A stretch of 47,475 nt of DNA from Candidatus Latescibacterota bacterium (GCA_007136405.1 SLHA01000056.1:1-47475), one strand, 5' to 3'; counted from the stretch's first letter, positions 17,802 through 26,995 are shown. Made by a program: numbers and translations. The notes: generated by a model not told the origin, from the sequence alone.

Positions 17802-19559
17802 TCAATCACGCTCGCCTGACGGTTTCCGGGCAAGACCTTTCTTCAGGTGCTCCCGCACCTCCGTCCCGGTCTTCATCTCCAGACATTTTTCAGCCTGCTC
17901 ACGGGCATGGGAAAGCGTGGTTGACCGTATGACCTCCTTGACCTCCGGTATAAGGCCGGGACTCATACTGAGCCGCTCCACCCCCAGACCCAGCAGCAGC
18001 ACCGTAGCCGATGGGTCGCCGCCGATCTCGCCGCAGACGCTGACCGGTATTCCGTGCGCGCGACCACTGGTCGTGACCTGCCGGATCAGACGCAGCACCG
18101 CCGGATGGTAGGCGTCATACAACGGTGCCACCCGCGAGTTACCGCGATCTACCGCCAGCGTGTACTGGATCAGGTCGTTGGTACCCAGGCTGAAAAAATC
18201 AGCTTCCTGAGCAAAATCATCCGCCATCAAGGCTACCGACGGCACCTCCACCATGACCCCCAGCAGACAGTTCTGCTGGAACGCCAGCCCCTCTTCAAGA
18301 AGCTCGTCACAGGCCTCATGAAGCAGAGAACGGGCGGTACGCAACTCGTCCAGGCTGGAGATCATGGGCAACAGTATGCGTACCTCTCCGTGCTCGCCGG
18401 CGCGGAGTATGGCGCGCAACTGCGTCTTGAACAGATCCGGGGTGTCCAGGCAGATGCGAATGCCGCGCCAACCGAGATAGGGATTGGCTTCTGAGAACGA
18501 GTTCAATACGTGTGCCAGCTTGTCGCCCCCGAGATCCATGGTGCGAATGGTCACCGGTTGAGGAGCCATCGCCTTGACGATCCTGCTGTAGGCCTCAACC
18601 TGCTCCTCCTCCGAGGGCAACTGATATCCCATGAACAGGTATTCCGTCCGAAACATTCCCACACCCCGGGCGCCGTTCGCGACGGCGATCTCGACTTCAC
18701 CGGGCACGTCGACATTGGCCAGCAGAATGACGGTGTGATCATCTTTCGTCACCGCCGGCAATCCACGCCTAGCGGTCAGATCGCGCTCCCGCCGCTGCTG
18801 GCGCCGCAGCCGCAAGCGATAATCCCGCAGCACCTCGTCCGTCGGACGGATGTGCACCCGGCCCGCGTTGCCATCGACGATCACCACATCACCCGATTCG
18901 GTGGATTCCATGCACTTGCCGGCACCCAGCACGGTGGGCAAGCCCAGCGAACGGGCGATGATGGCAGCGTGCGAGGTTGAGCCGCCGACATCCAGGGCTA
19001 TGCCCTTCACCATGCGTCCGCCTAGCTGTGCACTTTCCGAAGGAAGCAGATCGTGCGCCACCACGATGGTGTTGGCTCGCAGGGTGTGCAGCGCCTGTAT
19101 GTCATTCCCGTTCAGCCGGAGCAGCACCTGGTGTTCGATGTCCAGCAGGTCACTCAACCGTTGCCGCAGAAACTCGTCTTCGATGGAGGCGAAACCCTGC
19201 TTCATCTGCTCCAGCGTCTCCTGAAAAGCGCGTTCAGCCGAACAGTGCTGCTCGCGGATGCAGCGGAGCGTGGTCTTCTTCATTTCGACATCGTTGACCA
19301 TGGCCAGTTGAGCGTCGAAAATCTGGGCCAGATCCTCTCCATGCTCCGCAGATACCAGACGCCGCGTGCGGCGGATTTCCTCGGCTGTCTGGTGCAAGGT
19401 ATTGAGAAAACGCTCCGCCTCTTCCTCCACCTGATCCGCGGACACACGGCGGCGACGTATGGGAGGAATCTCCTTGCTGTGCACGAAAGCCCGGCCGATG
19501 GCAATTCCGGGTGAGGCGGAGATGCCATTCAGCTCGACGTATGGTGGTTTTGAACTCAA
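17802..19559 (-). CDS. ptsI: Phosphoenolpyruvate-protein phosphotransferase (PTS enzyme I)
   Basis: 585 aa. It transfers phosphate from PEP to HPr. The N-terminal swivel domain carries the phospho-histidine in GGSTSHAAIIARSLGLP (His197); the C-terminal TIM barrel has RTEYLFM, TIRTMDLGGDK, GVMVEVPS, FFSLGTNDLIQYTLAVDR and the catalytic-cysteine region VSVCGEIGGDP, slightly different from the usual CGEMAGD. The start is a TTG that overlaps the ptsH stop (TTGA), with GAAGG upstream. No sugar permease (EII) gene lies nearby, so the pair may feed distant EIIs or serve a regulatory PTS. Confidence 0.97.
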   Translation of the reverse strand: MSSKPPYVELNGISASPGIAIGRAFVHSKEIPPIRRRRVSADQVEEEAERFLNTLHQTAEEIRRTRRLVSAEHGEDLAQIFDAQLAMVNDVEMKKTTLRCIREQHCSAERAFQETLEQMKQGFASIEDEFLRQRLSDLLDIEHQVLLRLNGNDIQALHTLRANTIVVAHDLLPSESAQLGGRMVKGIALDVGGSTSHAAIIARSLGLPTVLGAGKCMESTESGDVVIVDGNAGRVHIRPTDEVLRDYRLRLRRQQRRERDLTARRGLPAVTKDDHTVILLANVDVPGEVEIAVANGARGVGMFRTEYLFMGYQLPSEEEQVEAYSRIVKAMAPQPVTIRTMDLGGDKLAHVLNSFSEANPYLGWRGIRICLDTPDLFKTQLRAILRAGEHGEVRILLPMISSLDELRTARSLLHEACDELLEEGLAFQQNCLLGVMVEVPSVALMADDFAQEADFFSLGTNDLIQYTLAVDRGNSRVAPLYDAYHPAVLRLIRQVTTSGRAHGIPVSVCGEIGGDPSATVLLLGLGVERLSMSPGLIPEVKEVIRSTTLSHAREQAEKCLEMKTGTEVREHLKKGLARKPSGERD

Positions 19560-19828
19560 AACTTGCCTTCGAAATTGCTCTGAAGCAGATCCGCAACGGT
19601 CTGCACCGCCTCCTCCGCGTCTTCTCCCACCGCCGCGACAGTAACTTCAGCTCCCTGTTCAGCCGCCAGCATCATGACGCTCATAATGCTCTTCCCGTTG
19701 ACTTGTTCGATGTCTCCCTTCGACAGAAATATATCCGCAGTGAACCGTGATGCCGCCTGGACGACCAGAGCCGCCGGGCGGGCATGGATACCCAGAGGGT
19801 TGTTGATCACCACCTTTTTTCTTACCAT
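19556..19828 (-). CDS. ptsH: Phosphocarrier protein HPr
   Basis: 90 aa. GIHARPAALVV carries the phosphorylatable histidine (about His16) and NGKSIMSVMML carries the serine equivalent to Ser46 of Gram-positive HPr, the target of HPr kinase, which also occurs in many Gram-negative lineages. The ATG at 19828 is chosen because GGAGC precedes it and the usual HPr N-terminus (MVRKKVVINNPLG) starts there; the frame is open further upstream. It overlaps ptsI by 4 bases and lies 126 bases after the GGGP synthase gene. Confidence 0.97.
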   Translation of the reverse strand: MVRKKVVINNPLGIHARPAALVVQAASRFTADIFLSKGDIEQVNGKSIMSVMMLAAEQGAEVTVAAVGEDAEEAVQTVADLLQSNFEGKF

Positions 19829-19954
19829 GCGCTGCTCCGGTAGTCCTGTTGCGAAAGTGGCGACCCAGGTGCCAGGCCGCGATCTGTTCGCCGACTGGAC
19901 CAGCAATCACCGCCGGCTATGATCTTCATGCCCCAACCGCCGTGCATTCGGGGC

Positions 19955-20713
19955 TCATTCACGGAAATGCACAGCGGCTCCGAGTTCGCGCACCAGGGCA
20001 CCAGCATCTGCCTGCCGATCTTCCAGCACCTGACCGGTCACGATAAAGCTGGCGCCTGCCTCGACCTTGGCCCGGGCTGTTTCAGGTGTGCGTATCCCGC
20101 CTCCAACGATCACGGGAAGCGAGGTGTACTGGCTGACCGCGGTGACCATTTCATCAGGCACAGCCCGGCGCGCACCGCTACCCGCCTCCAGGTACAGCAG
20201 GCGCATACCGATGTATTCCGCGGCAAGCGCATGCGCCATGGCGATATCGTTCTTGTCACGGGGTATGGGCCTGGAGTTGCTCATGAACTGCACCGAGGTC
20301 AGGGTGCCTGAGTCGATGAGCATGTAGGCTGTTGAGATCACCTCCACACCGCAACGTTTCAGCAGCGGAGCGGTGCGCACCTGCTCGCCGATAAGAAGCT
20401 CGGGATTCCGGCTGCTGACCATGGACAAATATAGAATGGCGTCTGCCTGAGGAGTGATGTGACCGCCGCTGCCCGGGAATGTGATGATGGGAATGCCGGT
20501 ACATTGGCGCAGCCTCTTGTACACCTCACCATGGTCTGCCAGCATGGTCAGACTGGTGCCCACGAGGATGGCATCGGCGCCGGCATCAGTGCAAAGGCAG
20601 GCACACTCCTCCAACCGGGCCATATCCTGGCGGTCGGGATCAAGGAGAACCAGGTACCCGGCTCCCCGGCGGTTCCTGGTTTCCAGTAGATAATCGAGGA
20701 CCGTGCTTTTCAC
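19955..20713 (-). CDS. Geranylgeranylglyceryl-phosphate synthase family protein (GGGPS/PcrB)
   Basis: 252 aa, GTG start. Family hallmarks on a TIM-barrel fold: LVLLDPDRQD (residues 21-30), DAILVGTSL, ITFPGSGGHITPQADAILYLS, YLEAGSGARRAVP and VIVGGGIRTPETARAKVEAGA, the phosphate-binding end. The family couples a polyprenyl diphosphate to sn-glycerol-1-phosphate. Archaeal and many Bacteroidetes enzymes use C20 (GGGP); Firmicutes PcrB uses C35. The YLEAGSG sequence and length recall the archaeal/Bacteroidetes branch rather than short Bacillus PcrB, but chain length cannot be read here. It lies 37 bases after alaS in a run that also has pgsA and pgpA. Confidence 0.93.
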   Translation of the reverse strand: MKSTVLDYLLETRNRRGAGYLVLLDPDRQDMARLEECACLCTDAGADAILVGTSLTMLADHGEVYKRLRQCTGIPIITFPGSGGHITPQADAILYLSMVSSRNPELLIGEQVRTAPLLKRCGVEVISTAYMLIDSGTLTSVQFMSNSRPIPRDKNDIAMAHALAAEYIGMRLLYLEAGSGARRAVPDEMVTAVSQYTSLPVIVGGGIRTPETARAKVEAGASFIVTGQVLEDRQADAGALVRELGAAVHFRE

Positions 20714-20750
20714 AAGCTCCCATCCATGCGAAACGCGTTAGCGAGGCGGT

Positions 20751-23366
20751 TCAGTCCTGCAACTGTCTGGCCACGATATCTTGGACGGCATCCAGCGCCG
20801 CATCGATCTTACCGGGATCCCGGCCACCGGCCTGGGCCAGATGCGGCTTACCGCCGCCGGATCCTCCCGCGATGGCCGCCACCTCCCGGACCAGGTCGCC
20901 GGCTTTGAGCCCCCGTTCCCTGATGACATCGTCGGTCACTATGGCTATGAATGAGACCTTGCCACCGACCACGGATCCCAGGACCCCGACCCCCGAACCC
21001 AACCGCTCGCGCAGAGCATCCGCCGCAGTCCGCAGCGTGCCCACATCATCTACCTCAACCCGGTTGGCGACCACCTTGACCCCATGCACGGTGCGGGCGC
21101 TGTCGCTGAGTTCACCGCTGGTACTGGCCATCATCTGGCGCTCGAGTCTGGCCAGCTGGCGCTCGAGATCCCGGTTGCGGTCAAGCAGTCCACGCACCTT
21201 ACCGACCAGTTCATCCGGTTGAGCATGCATCAATGCGGCGATCTGGTCCAACAGCACACGCTGCTCCCGCATCCTGTTTTCCGCTGCCCTGCCGGTTACG
21301 GCTTCTATCCGGCGGGTTCCGGCCGCGATACTGCCTTCATAGGTCAGAGAGAACAGGCCGATCTCCCCGGTGGAGCGCACGTGTGTGCCCCCGCACAGTT
21401 CAAGACTGAAGTCGTCTACCCGTACCATTCGCACACGGTCATTGTACTTCTCCCCGAACAGGGCCCGGGCGCCGCTGGCCCGGGCTTCCGTCAGCGTCGC
21501 CTCCTCGGCTTGAACCGACATATTAGCCCGGATACGCTCGTTGACCAGACTCTCCACCTGTTCCAGCTGCTCTGCGGTCAATGCGGTGAAATGGGAGAAA
21601 TCGAAGCGCAGGCGATCCGGCGAAACCAGTGATCCCATCTGGGCCACATGCTCGCCCAGCGTCCGTCGCAGTGACTCATGCAGCAGGTGAGTAGCCGTAT
21701 GACTGCGCGCGGCGGCCTGGCGTTCGGACTCTTCCACCTGAACCGTTACGGTGCCGCTCACCTGTTGAGCCTCTCCAGCCTGCATTCGGCCCACATGCGT
21801 GATCCCGCCGCGTCCCTTCACGGTCTCTGTAACCTGCACGACGAAACCATCGCCCTTGATGACTCCGTGATCACCGATCTGGCCACCGGATTCCGCATAG
21901 AACGGTGTCTGGTCCAACCATACGCGCACCTGGCCGTCGGCCCCTGACTCGACATGCACCACCCTGGCCGTGCAGCGCGTAGCCGTATAGCCAAGAAAGA
22001 CCGAGTGCGGTTCGTCCAGGGCGTCCCCAGCGGTTTCGGCCGCACGGAACTGACCGCGCGTGGCCTTGCGGGCGCGCTCGCGCTGCTGTCCGAGCGCCTG
22101 GTCGAAGGCTTCCGGATCCGTCAGCGGCAAGGCTCGCTCGCGGGCAATCAGCTGGGTCAAATCAAGCGGAAACCCATAGGTGTCATACAGCTGGAAGGCC
22201 TCGGCACCCGTGATCTCACCTTTCTGGGCGAAACGCTCGAAGATCTCCAGACCGCGGTCCAGGGTCCGGCCGAACGCCTCTTCTTCGGAGCGAATCACCA
22301 GTTCGATGTGATGCCTTTGCTGCAGCAACTCCGGGAAGACATCACCAAGGGTTTCCCCGACCCCCTGGACCAGACGATGGATAAAAGGCTCCTTTTGCCC
22401 CAGCTGACGCCCATAGCGTGCCGCCCGGCGCAGGATGCGGCGCAGCACGTAACCTCGACCGTCGTTGGCCGGTATGGCGCCGTCGGCGATGGAGACGCTG
22501 AGCGCTCGCACGTGGTCAGCGATCACCCGCATGGGGATCACCCGGCCATCCTGATAGCTGGTTCCGGTTATCTCAGCCAAACGATGGATCAACGGCAGAA
22601 AAATATCTGTATCATAGTTGGACGGGACATTCTGGAGTATGCTGCAGATGCGCTCGAATCCCATGCCGGTGTCCACGTGGCGAGCCGGCAAGGGGAGCAG
22701 CTTTCCGGTTTCGTCCCGATTGTACTGGATAAAGACCAGGTTCCAGAATTCTTCGTAGGCCTCCTCACCGTGTCTCAGTCCTTCAGCGCTCTGAGCGGAC
22801 AGGTCTCCGTGGTAATAGTGGATCTCCGAGCAGGGGCCGCAGGGCCCGACCGCGCCCATCTCCCAGAAATTCTCGCTGGCCGGCAGCGCCACGATGCGCT
22901 CGGAGGGGATGCCGGTACACTCCTTCCACAGCTCCGCGGCCTCCAGATCCGGCTCCAGCCCTTCTGCTTCGTTGCCTTCGAACACCGTGGCCCACAGCCG
23001 ATTCTCGTCCAGTCCCCATTGCTTCGTAACCAGTTCCCAGGCCCACGTTATGGCTTCACGCTTGAAGTAGTCTCCGAACGACCAGTTTCCCAGCATTTCG
23101 AAAAACGTATGGTGCCGCGGGCTGATGCCGACCTCCTCCAGGTCATTGTGTTTCCCGGACACTCGAATGCATTTCTGCGTATCCACCGCCCGGGTGTACG
23201 GACGTTTTCCCAGTCCGAGGAAGACATCCTTGAACTGATTCATGCCGGCGTTGGTGAAGTACAGGGTAGGATCATCCTGCGGGACCACCGGCGCACTGGG
23301 TACGCGCTCGTGACCACGTTCAGCGAAAAACCGCAGGTATTCCTCGCGAATCTCAGTTGCCTTCAT
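20751..23366 (-). CDS. alaS: Alanine-tRNA ligase
   Basis: 871 aa. Class II synthetase beginning KATEIREEYLRFFAERGHERVPS with the aminoacylation core (QDDPTLYFTNAGMNQFKDVF, RVSGKHNDLEEVG), then the editing domain with the zinc-site pattern HTATHLLH and CGGTHVRSTGE, a coiled C-terminal region and a glycine-rich C-Ala domain ending GGSGGGKPHLAQAGG. It charges tRNA-Ala; a tRNA-Ala(CGC) gene is in this window. The ATG at 23366 has GGGAGGA upstream and overlaps the recX stop by 14 bases; a longer open frame upstream is recX in another frame. Confidence 0.98.
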   Translation of the reverse strand: MKATEIREEYLRFFAERGHERVPSAPVVPQDDPTLYFTNAGMNQFKDVFLGLGKRPYTRAVDTQKCIRVSGKHNDLEEVGISPRHHTFFEMLGNWSFGDYFKREAITWAWELVTKQWGLDENRLWATVFEGNEAEGLEPDLEAAELWKECTGIPSERIVALPASENFWEMGAVGPCGPCSEIHYYHGDLSAQSAEGLRHGEEAYEEFWNLVFIQYNRDETGKLLPLPARHVDTGMGFERICSILQNVPSNYDTDIFLPLIHRLAEITGTSYQDGRVIPMRVIADHVRALSVSIADGAIPANDGRGYVLRRILRRAARYGRQLGQKEPFIHRLVQGVGETLGDVFPELLQQRHHIELVIRSEEEAFGRTLDRGLEIFERFAQKGEITGAEAFQLYDTYGFPLDLTQLIARERALPLTDPEAFDQALGQQRERARKATRGQFRAAETAGDALDEPHSVFLGYTATRCTARVVHVESGADGQVRVWLDQTPFYAESGGQIGDHGVIKGDGFVVQVTETVKGRGGITHVGRMQAGEAQQVSGTVTVQVEESERQAAARSHTATHLLHESLRRTLGEHVAQMGSLVSPDRLRFDFSHFTALTAEQLEQVESLVNERIRANMSVQAEEATLTEARASGARALFGEKYNDRVRMVRVDDFSLELCGGTHVRSTGEIGLFSLTYEGSIAAGTRRIEAVTGRAAENRMREQRVLLDQIAALMHAQPDELVGKVRGLLDRNRDLERQLARLERQMMASTSGELSDSARTVHGVKVVANRVEVDDVGTLRTAADALRERLGSGVGVLGSVVGGKVSFIAIVTDDVIRERGLKAGDLVREVAAIAGGSGGGKPHLAQAGGRDPGKIDAALDAVQDIVARQLQD

Positions 23367-23850
23367 GCCGATGCCATTCCTCCCACACCAGGTCAACAGC
23401 TTTGCGTGCAATGTGTTGATCGAAACCACGCCGTGCCAGCAACCCAAGCAGGCGCCGGTAGGCCGCAGTCCGTTCCAGTCCTGCATACCTCCGATGCTGG
23501 CGACGCAATACAGCCGCAGCCGCCGGTACGGAATCCATAGCTCCGGCGGATTCCGACAGCAATTGCTCGATGGTCTCTGCCGGGATCCCCTTGTCCTGCA
23601 GCTCGCGCTCTACCAACCGGGTGCCCGCCGGCTTTGACCGCATGCGCCATTCGATCCAGTTGCGGGCGAACTCCAGGTCATCCAGCAGGCCACGCCGCTG
23701 CAGGTCCGTCAGTACGCCCTCCGCAACGTCCGCCGGTATATCCCTGCGGGTCAAGTACAGGCGCATTTCCTGCGTCGATCTGGCCCGGGGCGTCAGATAA
23801 CGCAGGGCTGCGTCCGTCGCCTGCCGGCGTTGCCCGCCATCATCCGTCAT
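23353..23850 (-). CDS. recX: Regulatory protein RecX
   Basis: 165 aa, basic, built of three-helix repeats typical of RecX: AALRYLTPRARSTQEMRLYL, VLTDLQRRGLLDDLEFARNWI, RLVERELQDKGIPAETIEQLL and a C-terminal RRLLGLLARRGFDQHIARKAV repeat. RecX binds RecA filaments and limits strand exchange. It lies downstream of recA in the same direction, after a 219-base gap with a small tandem repeat, and overlaps alaS by 14 bases. recA-recX-alaS is a widely conserved order. Confidence 0.93.
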   Translation of the reverse strand: MTDDGGQRRQATDAALRYLTPRARSTQEMRLYLTRRDIPADVAEGVLTDLQRRGLLDDLEFARNWIEWRMRSKPAGTRLVERELQDKGIPAETIEQLLSESAGAMDSVPAAAAVLRRQHRRYAGLERTAAYRRLLGLLARRGFDQHIARKAVDLVWEEWHRHEGN

Positions 23851-24025
23851 CAGAGGACATCGCCTGTGCGTCGTCGCGCCCGGTCATAATCTGTAGCGAC
23901 TGCCTTCCGGACCGCGCCGATCATGGTCGATATCTCCGCATGAGCGTAGATCCAGGACCGCACAACCCTGTCTCATCCGGAGCCTGCAACAGCGCCCAAT
24001 AGTCATCCGGGCATGCGGTTCTGCA

Positions 24026-24066
24026 GCATGACGATGGCGCCGCACCACGGCATGACGATGGCGCCG
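24026..24066. repeat. Tandem repeat, period 24 bp, beside the recA stop codon
   Basis: GCATGACGATGGCGCCG occurs at 24026-24042 and 24050-24066, identical over 17 bases. The repeat begins 3 bases beyond the recA stop. No gene function is seen in the surrounding 219-base recA-recX gap. Confidence 0.85.
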
Positions 24067-24069
24067 TAT

Positions 24070-25152
24070 TCATGACTCAGCCGCGGAAGCATCATCCGTC
24101 TCTACGTTGCGGTCGGCCGGGCTCACGAGTCCCAACTCCACGCGCAGCCGCTTCTCGATCTCCGCGGCCACATCGCGGTGCTCGCGCAGATAGACTTTGG
24201 CATTCTCCCTTCCCTGACCCAGCCGATCGCCGCCGTACGAGAACCAGGCGCCGCTCTTTTCGATGACGCCTTTATCCACGCCGATGTCGAGCAGGTCACC
24301 TTCCCAGGAGATCCCAATGGGGTCACCGTAAAAGATCAAGTCGAATTCGGCTTCGCGGAAGGGCGGCGCCATTTTATTCTTGACAACCCTGACGCGTGTC
24401 CGGTTGCCGATATCCGTCTCACCATCCTTGATCCGGGCGATACGCCGAATGTCCAACCGCACCGAGGCATAGAACGGCAGCGCCCGGCCACCGGTCGTAG
24501 TCTCCGGATTGCCGAACATGACACCGATCTTCATCCGGAGCTGGTTGAGGAAAACGACACAGGTATGGGACCGGTTGATGGATCCGGCCAGTTTGCGGAG
24601 CGCCTGCGACATCAGGCGCGCATGCAGCCCCACGTGCGAATCACCCATCTCTCCCTCCAACTCTGCCTGAGGGACCAGGGCAGCAACCGAGTCCACCACC
24701 AGGATGTCAAACGCACCGCTGCGAACCAGCGTGTCGACGATCTCCAGAGCCTGCTCGCCGCTGTCCGGCTGAGATACGATGAGGTTGTCCACATCCACGC
24801 CGATACGGCGGGCGAACCCGACATCCAGGGCGTGTTCGGCATCGACGAACGCGGCGGTCCCTCCCGAGCGCTGGCTTTCGCGAACCGCATGCAGGGACAG
24901 CATGGTCTTGCCGGAGCCTTCCGGCCCGTAAATCTCGATGATGCGCCCTTTGGGCAGACCGCCAATGCCCAGGGCTGCGTCCAGCGCCAGCGATCCGCTG
25001 GAGATGGCCGGTGCATCCACTATGCCACCCTTTTCACCCAGGCGCATGATCGAACCCTTGCCGTATTGTTTCTCGATTTGCGCCATGGCCAGTTCCAGAG
25101 CCTTGCTGCGGCCCTTGTCTTCACCACCGTTCCTACCGTTGGATCTTCCCAT
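24070..25152 (-). CDS. recA: Recombinase RecA
   Basis: 360 aa. ATP-binding Walker A GPEGSGKT (residues 76-83), core motifs [70 protein letters not shown], and a C-terminal domain with the usual acidic end. It forms filaments on single-stranded DNA for homologous recombination and SOS signalling. It lies 49 bases downstream of pgpA. No canonical SOS box was found; a CTGTCTACAG palindrome just upstream is too short to be the E. coli type. Confidence 0.99.
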   Translation of the reverse strand: MGRSNGRNGGEDKGRSKALELAMAQIEKQYGKGSIMRLGEKGGIVDAPAISSGSLALDAALGIGGLPKGRIIEIYGPEGSGKTMLSLHAVRESQRSGGTAAFVDAEHALDVGFARRIGVDVDNLIVSQPDSGEQALEIVDTLVRSGAFDILVVDSVAALVPQAELEGEMGDSHVGLHARLMSQALRKLAGSINRSHTCVVFLNQLRMKIGVMFGNPETTTGGRALPFYASVRLDIRRIARIKDGETDIGNRTRVRVVKNKMAPPFREAEFDLIFYGDPIGISWEGDLLDIGVDKGVIEKSGAWFSYGGDRLGQGRENAKVYLREHRDVAAEIEKRLRVELGLVSPADRNVETDDASAAES

Positions 25153-25201
25153 GGTCTACCTGTCTACAGTTCGGGAGTGGGGGCATGCAGACCCCGATGG
25201 C

Positions 25202-25726
25202 TTACACGACAGCATATAGCAGCCGTAGTATCAGATTCCCGTACACACCGGCGACAAGGTCGTCGGCCATGATGCCCCAGCCACCGCGCAAATTTTCGCA
25301 CCGACGCGCGGGGGGCGGCTTGACGATGTCCAAAAGCCGGAACAGGAAAAACGCCGCCAGAGCCAGGAACAACGACTGCGGCAACCAGGCTACCGTCACC
25401 AGATATCCCAGAGCCTCGTCGATGACCACCGGGCCGGGATCCTTGCCCCAGTGATCTTCCATGGCATTCGATACGTATACGCCGATGATAAGCGTTGCGC
25501 CGATCAACACCAACCACGCTGCCGATCCCAGCCGCACTCCTGCCATGTTGATGAGCGCGTAAGCGAACGCTGTGACCGCCGTCCCGGCCGTACCCGGAGC
25601 CACAGGCGAATACCCGGCGTATCCAAGGGTGGCTATCAGTTTTTTCAGTTTGAATCCTTCCGGATGACGGTCCGTTCCTTCCTGTATGCCGACATCCGCC
25701 GGCTCGCAGCCGGCTTCTTCACGCAT
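25202..25726 (-). CDS. pgpA: Phosphatidylglycerophosphatase A
   Basis: 174 aa membrane protein. Diagnostic PgpA motifs: GYSPVAPGTAGT near residue 38, DEALGYLVTV in the second third, and GGWGIMADDLVAGVYGN near the end, with hydrophobic segments between. It dephosphorylates phosphatidylglycerophosphate to phosphatidylglycerol, the step after PgsA, whose gene lies immediately upstream and overlaps by 8 bases. The substrate-product relation and the overlap make a phosphatidylglycerol unit. The pair precedes recA as in several bacterial phyla. Confidence 0.93.
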   Translation of the reverse strand: MREEAGCEPADVGIQEGTDRHPEGFKLKKLIATLGYAGYSPVAPGTAGTAVTAFAYALINMAGVRLGSAAWLVLIGATLIIGVYVSNAMEDHWGKDPGPVVIDEALGYLVTVAWLPQSLFLALAAFFLFRLLDIVKPPPARRCENLRGGWGIMADDLVAGVYGNLILRLLYAVV

Positions 25727-26321
25727 CGTCCTTGAAAAAGGCGGGTTTTACCAGGTATTGCAGACCGGAGATCACGGTCAACACAAGCACCGCCGCAACC
25801 ATGATATGGGCCAGTATGTACACGTGTGCGCTGGCCAGGAACACGTCAGCATCCGGACGAAGATGGTGCATGGATTCGCGTACGGCCAGCAGGAACAACA
25901 GCAGCACAACGGTGACCAGCTGCGCGGCGGTTTTCCACCGCGCAAACCTCGATGTGAGCATCTGTCGTCCATGTAGCCATCCATAGGTACGCAAACCCGT
26001 AATGGTCACATCACGCAGGACTATGGGCACTACAAGCCACATACTGACGATGTGCTCGAACACCAGACCGATGAGCCCCGCGGTCACGAGTATCTTGTCC
26101 GCCAGCGGATCCAGAAATCGCCCGAAACGGGTCACCTGATTCCCGGCCCGCGCCAACCGTCCATCGTAGAAATCCGTCAACGACGCCAGCGCGAACACAA
26201 GGAAGGCACCGCCCTTGCCGTACCATGCATCGACGAACATCATGTAGAGGAATACGGGTGTCAGCCCTATTCTCAGCAATGTCAGCAGGTTGGGCAAGTT
26301 GGCGTTTCTACGGAGGGTCAT
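25719..26321 (-). CDS. pgsA: CDP-diacylglycerol-glycerol-3-phosphate 3-phosphatidyltransferase
   Basis: 200 aa inner-membrane enzyme making phosphatidylglycerophosphate. The CDP-alcohol phosphotransferase signature DG(x2)AR(x8)G(x3)D(x3)D is complete: D53 G54, A57 R58, G67, D71, D75. Four or more hydrophobic segments fit the family, and NLPNLLTLLRI at the N-terminus is typical of PgsA. AAGGAG lies only 3-4 bases before the ATG. It starts 68 bases after the recR stop; a 21-bp tandem duplication lies in that gap. Confidence 0.95.
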   Translation of the reverse strand: MTLRRNANLPNLLTLLRIGLTPVFLYMMFVDAWYGKGGAFLVFALASLTDFYDGRLARAGNQVTRFGRFLDPLADKILVTAGLIGLVFEHIVSMWLVVPIVLRDVTITGLRTYGWLHGRQMLTSRFARWKTAAQLVTVVLLLFLLAVRESMHHLRPDADVFLASAHVYILAHIMVAAVLVLTVISGLQYLVKPAFFKDDA

Positions 26322-26351
26322 AGGCTCCTTGTTCCAGACGGATTCCAGGCG

Positions 26352-26393
26352 CCGGCCACAGTCGATATCTATCCGGCCACAGTCGATATCTAT
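26352..26393. repeat. Perfect 21-bp tandem duplication at the recR stop codon
   Basis: CCGGCCACAGTCGATATCTAT occurs at 26352-26372 and again at 26373-26393 with no spacer and no mismatch. The right copy contains the recR stop codon (26390-26392). The left copy widens the gap to pgsA. Confidence 0.97.
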
Positions 26394-26986
26394 AATGAGT
26401 GCCTGCCCTCCAATGCGTGGGTCAGCGTAACCTTGTCCGCCAGGTCCAGGTCGGCCCCAACCGGCAGCCCACGGGCCAGCCGGGTCACTCGTGTCAGTGG
26501 AGTGAGCAGGCGCGCCAGGTACTCGGCCGTGGCATCGCCTTCCGCACTGGCGTTGAGCGCGACGATGACCTCGGTGACGTCATGCTGTTGCACCCGCGCT
26601 ACCAGTGCATCAAGGCGCAGTTCTCCCGGTCCGACGCCATCCAGGGGACTGAGGACGCCGCCCAGAACGTGATAGACTCCGCGCATCAGCTGATTGGCCT
26701 CCAGGAAGAGGACGACACCCGGATCCTCCACTACGCATATCTGCCTCTGATCGCGGCTGGCATTGCGGCATACCGCGCACAGATCCTCCCCGGTTTCGGT
26801 CAGGTTGAAGCACTGAACACAGTTGTGAATATCGTCCTTGGCTCCGAGCAACGCCCGAGCCAGGGCGTCAGCTTCCTCGCGTGGCCGCTTGACGATATAG
26901 AACGTCAGGCGTTGTGCTGTCTTGCGGCCGATACCCGGCAACCGCGAAAAAGCCGTGATGAGGTCTTCTACAGGTCTTGGGCCCAT
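26390..26986 (-). CDS. recR: Recombination mediator RecR
   Basis: 198 aa. Helix-hairpin-helix start (AFSRLPGIGRKTAQRL), C4 zinc finger with Cys56, Cys59, Cys70, Cys73 (CVQCFNLTETGEDLCAVC), then a Toprim domain (ICVVEDPGVVLFLEANQL and EVIVALNASAEGDATAEYL) and Walker-like C-terminus. It loads RecA in the RecFOR pathway. It lies 9 bases after the dnaX stop. The small protein YbaB, usually between dnaX and recR, is missing here. Confidence 0.97.
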   Translation of the reverse strand: MGPRPVEDLITAFSRLPGIGRKTAQRLTFYIVKRPREEADALARALLGAKDDIHNCVQCFNLTETGEDLCAVCRNASRDQRQICVVEDPGVVLFLEANQLMRGVYHVLGGVLSPLDGVGPGELRLDALVARVQQHDVTEVIVALNASAEGDATAEYLARLLTPLTRVTRLARGLPVGADLDLADKVTLTHALEGRHSL

Positions 26987-26995
26987 ATCGTCATA

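Noticed and set aside
21954..23540. 528-codon plus-strand open frame
   Set aside because: Antisense to alaS.
25160..25169. CTGTCTACAG palindrome upstream of recA
   Set aside because: Half-sites match an SOS box but the spacer is 2 bases, not 8.
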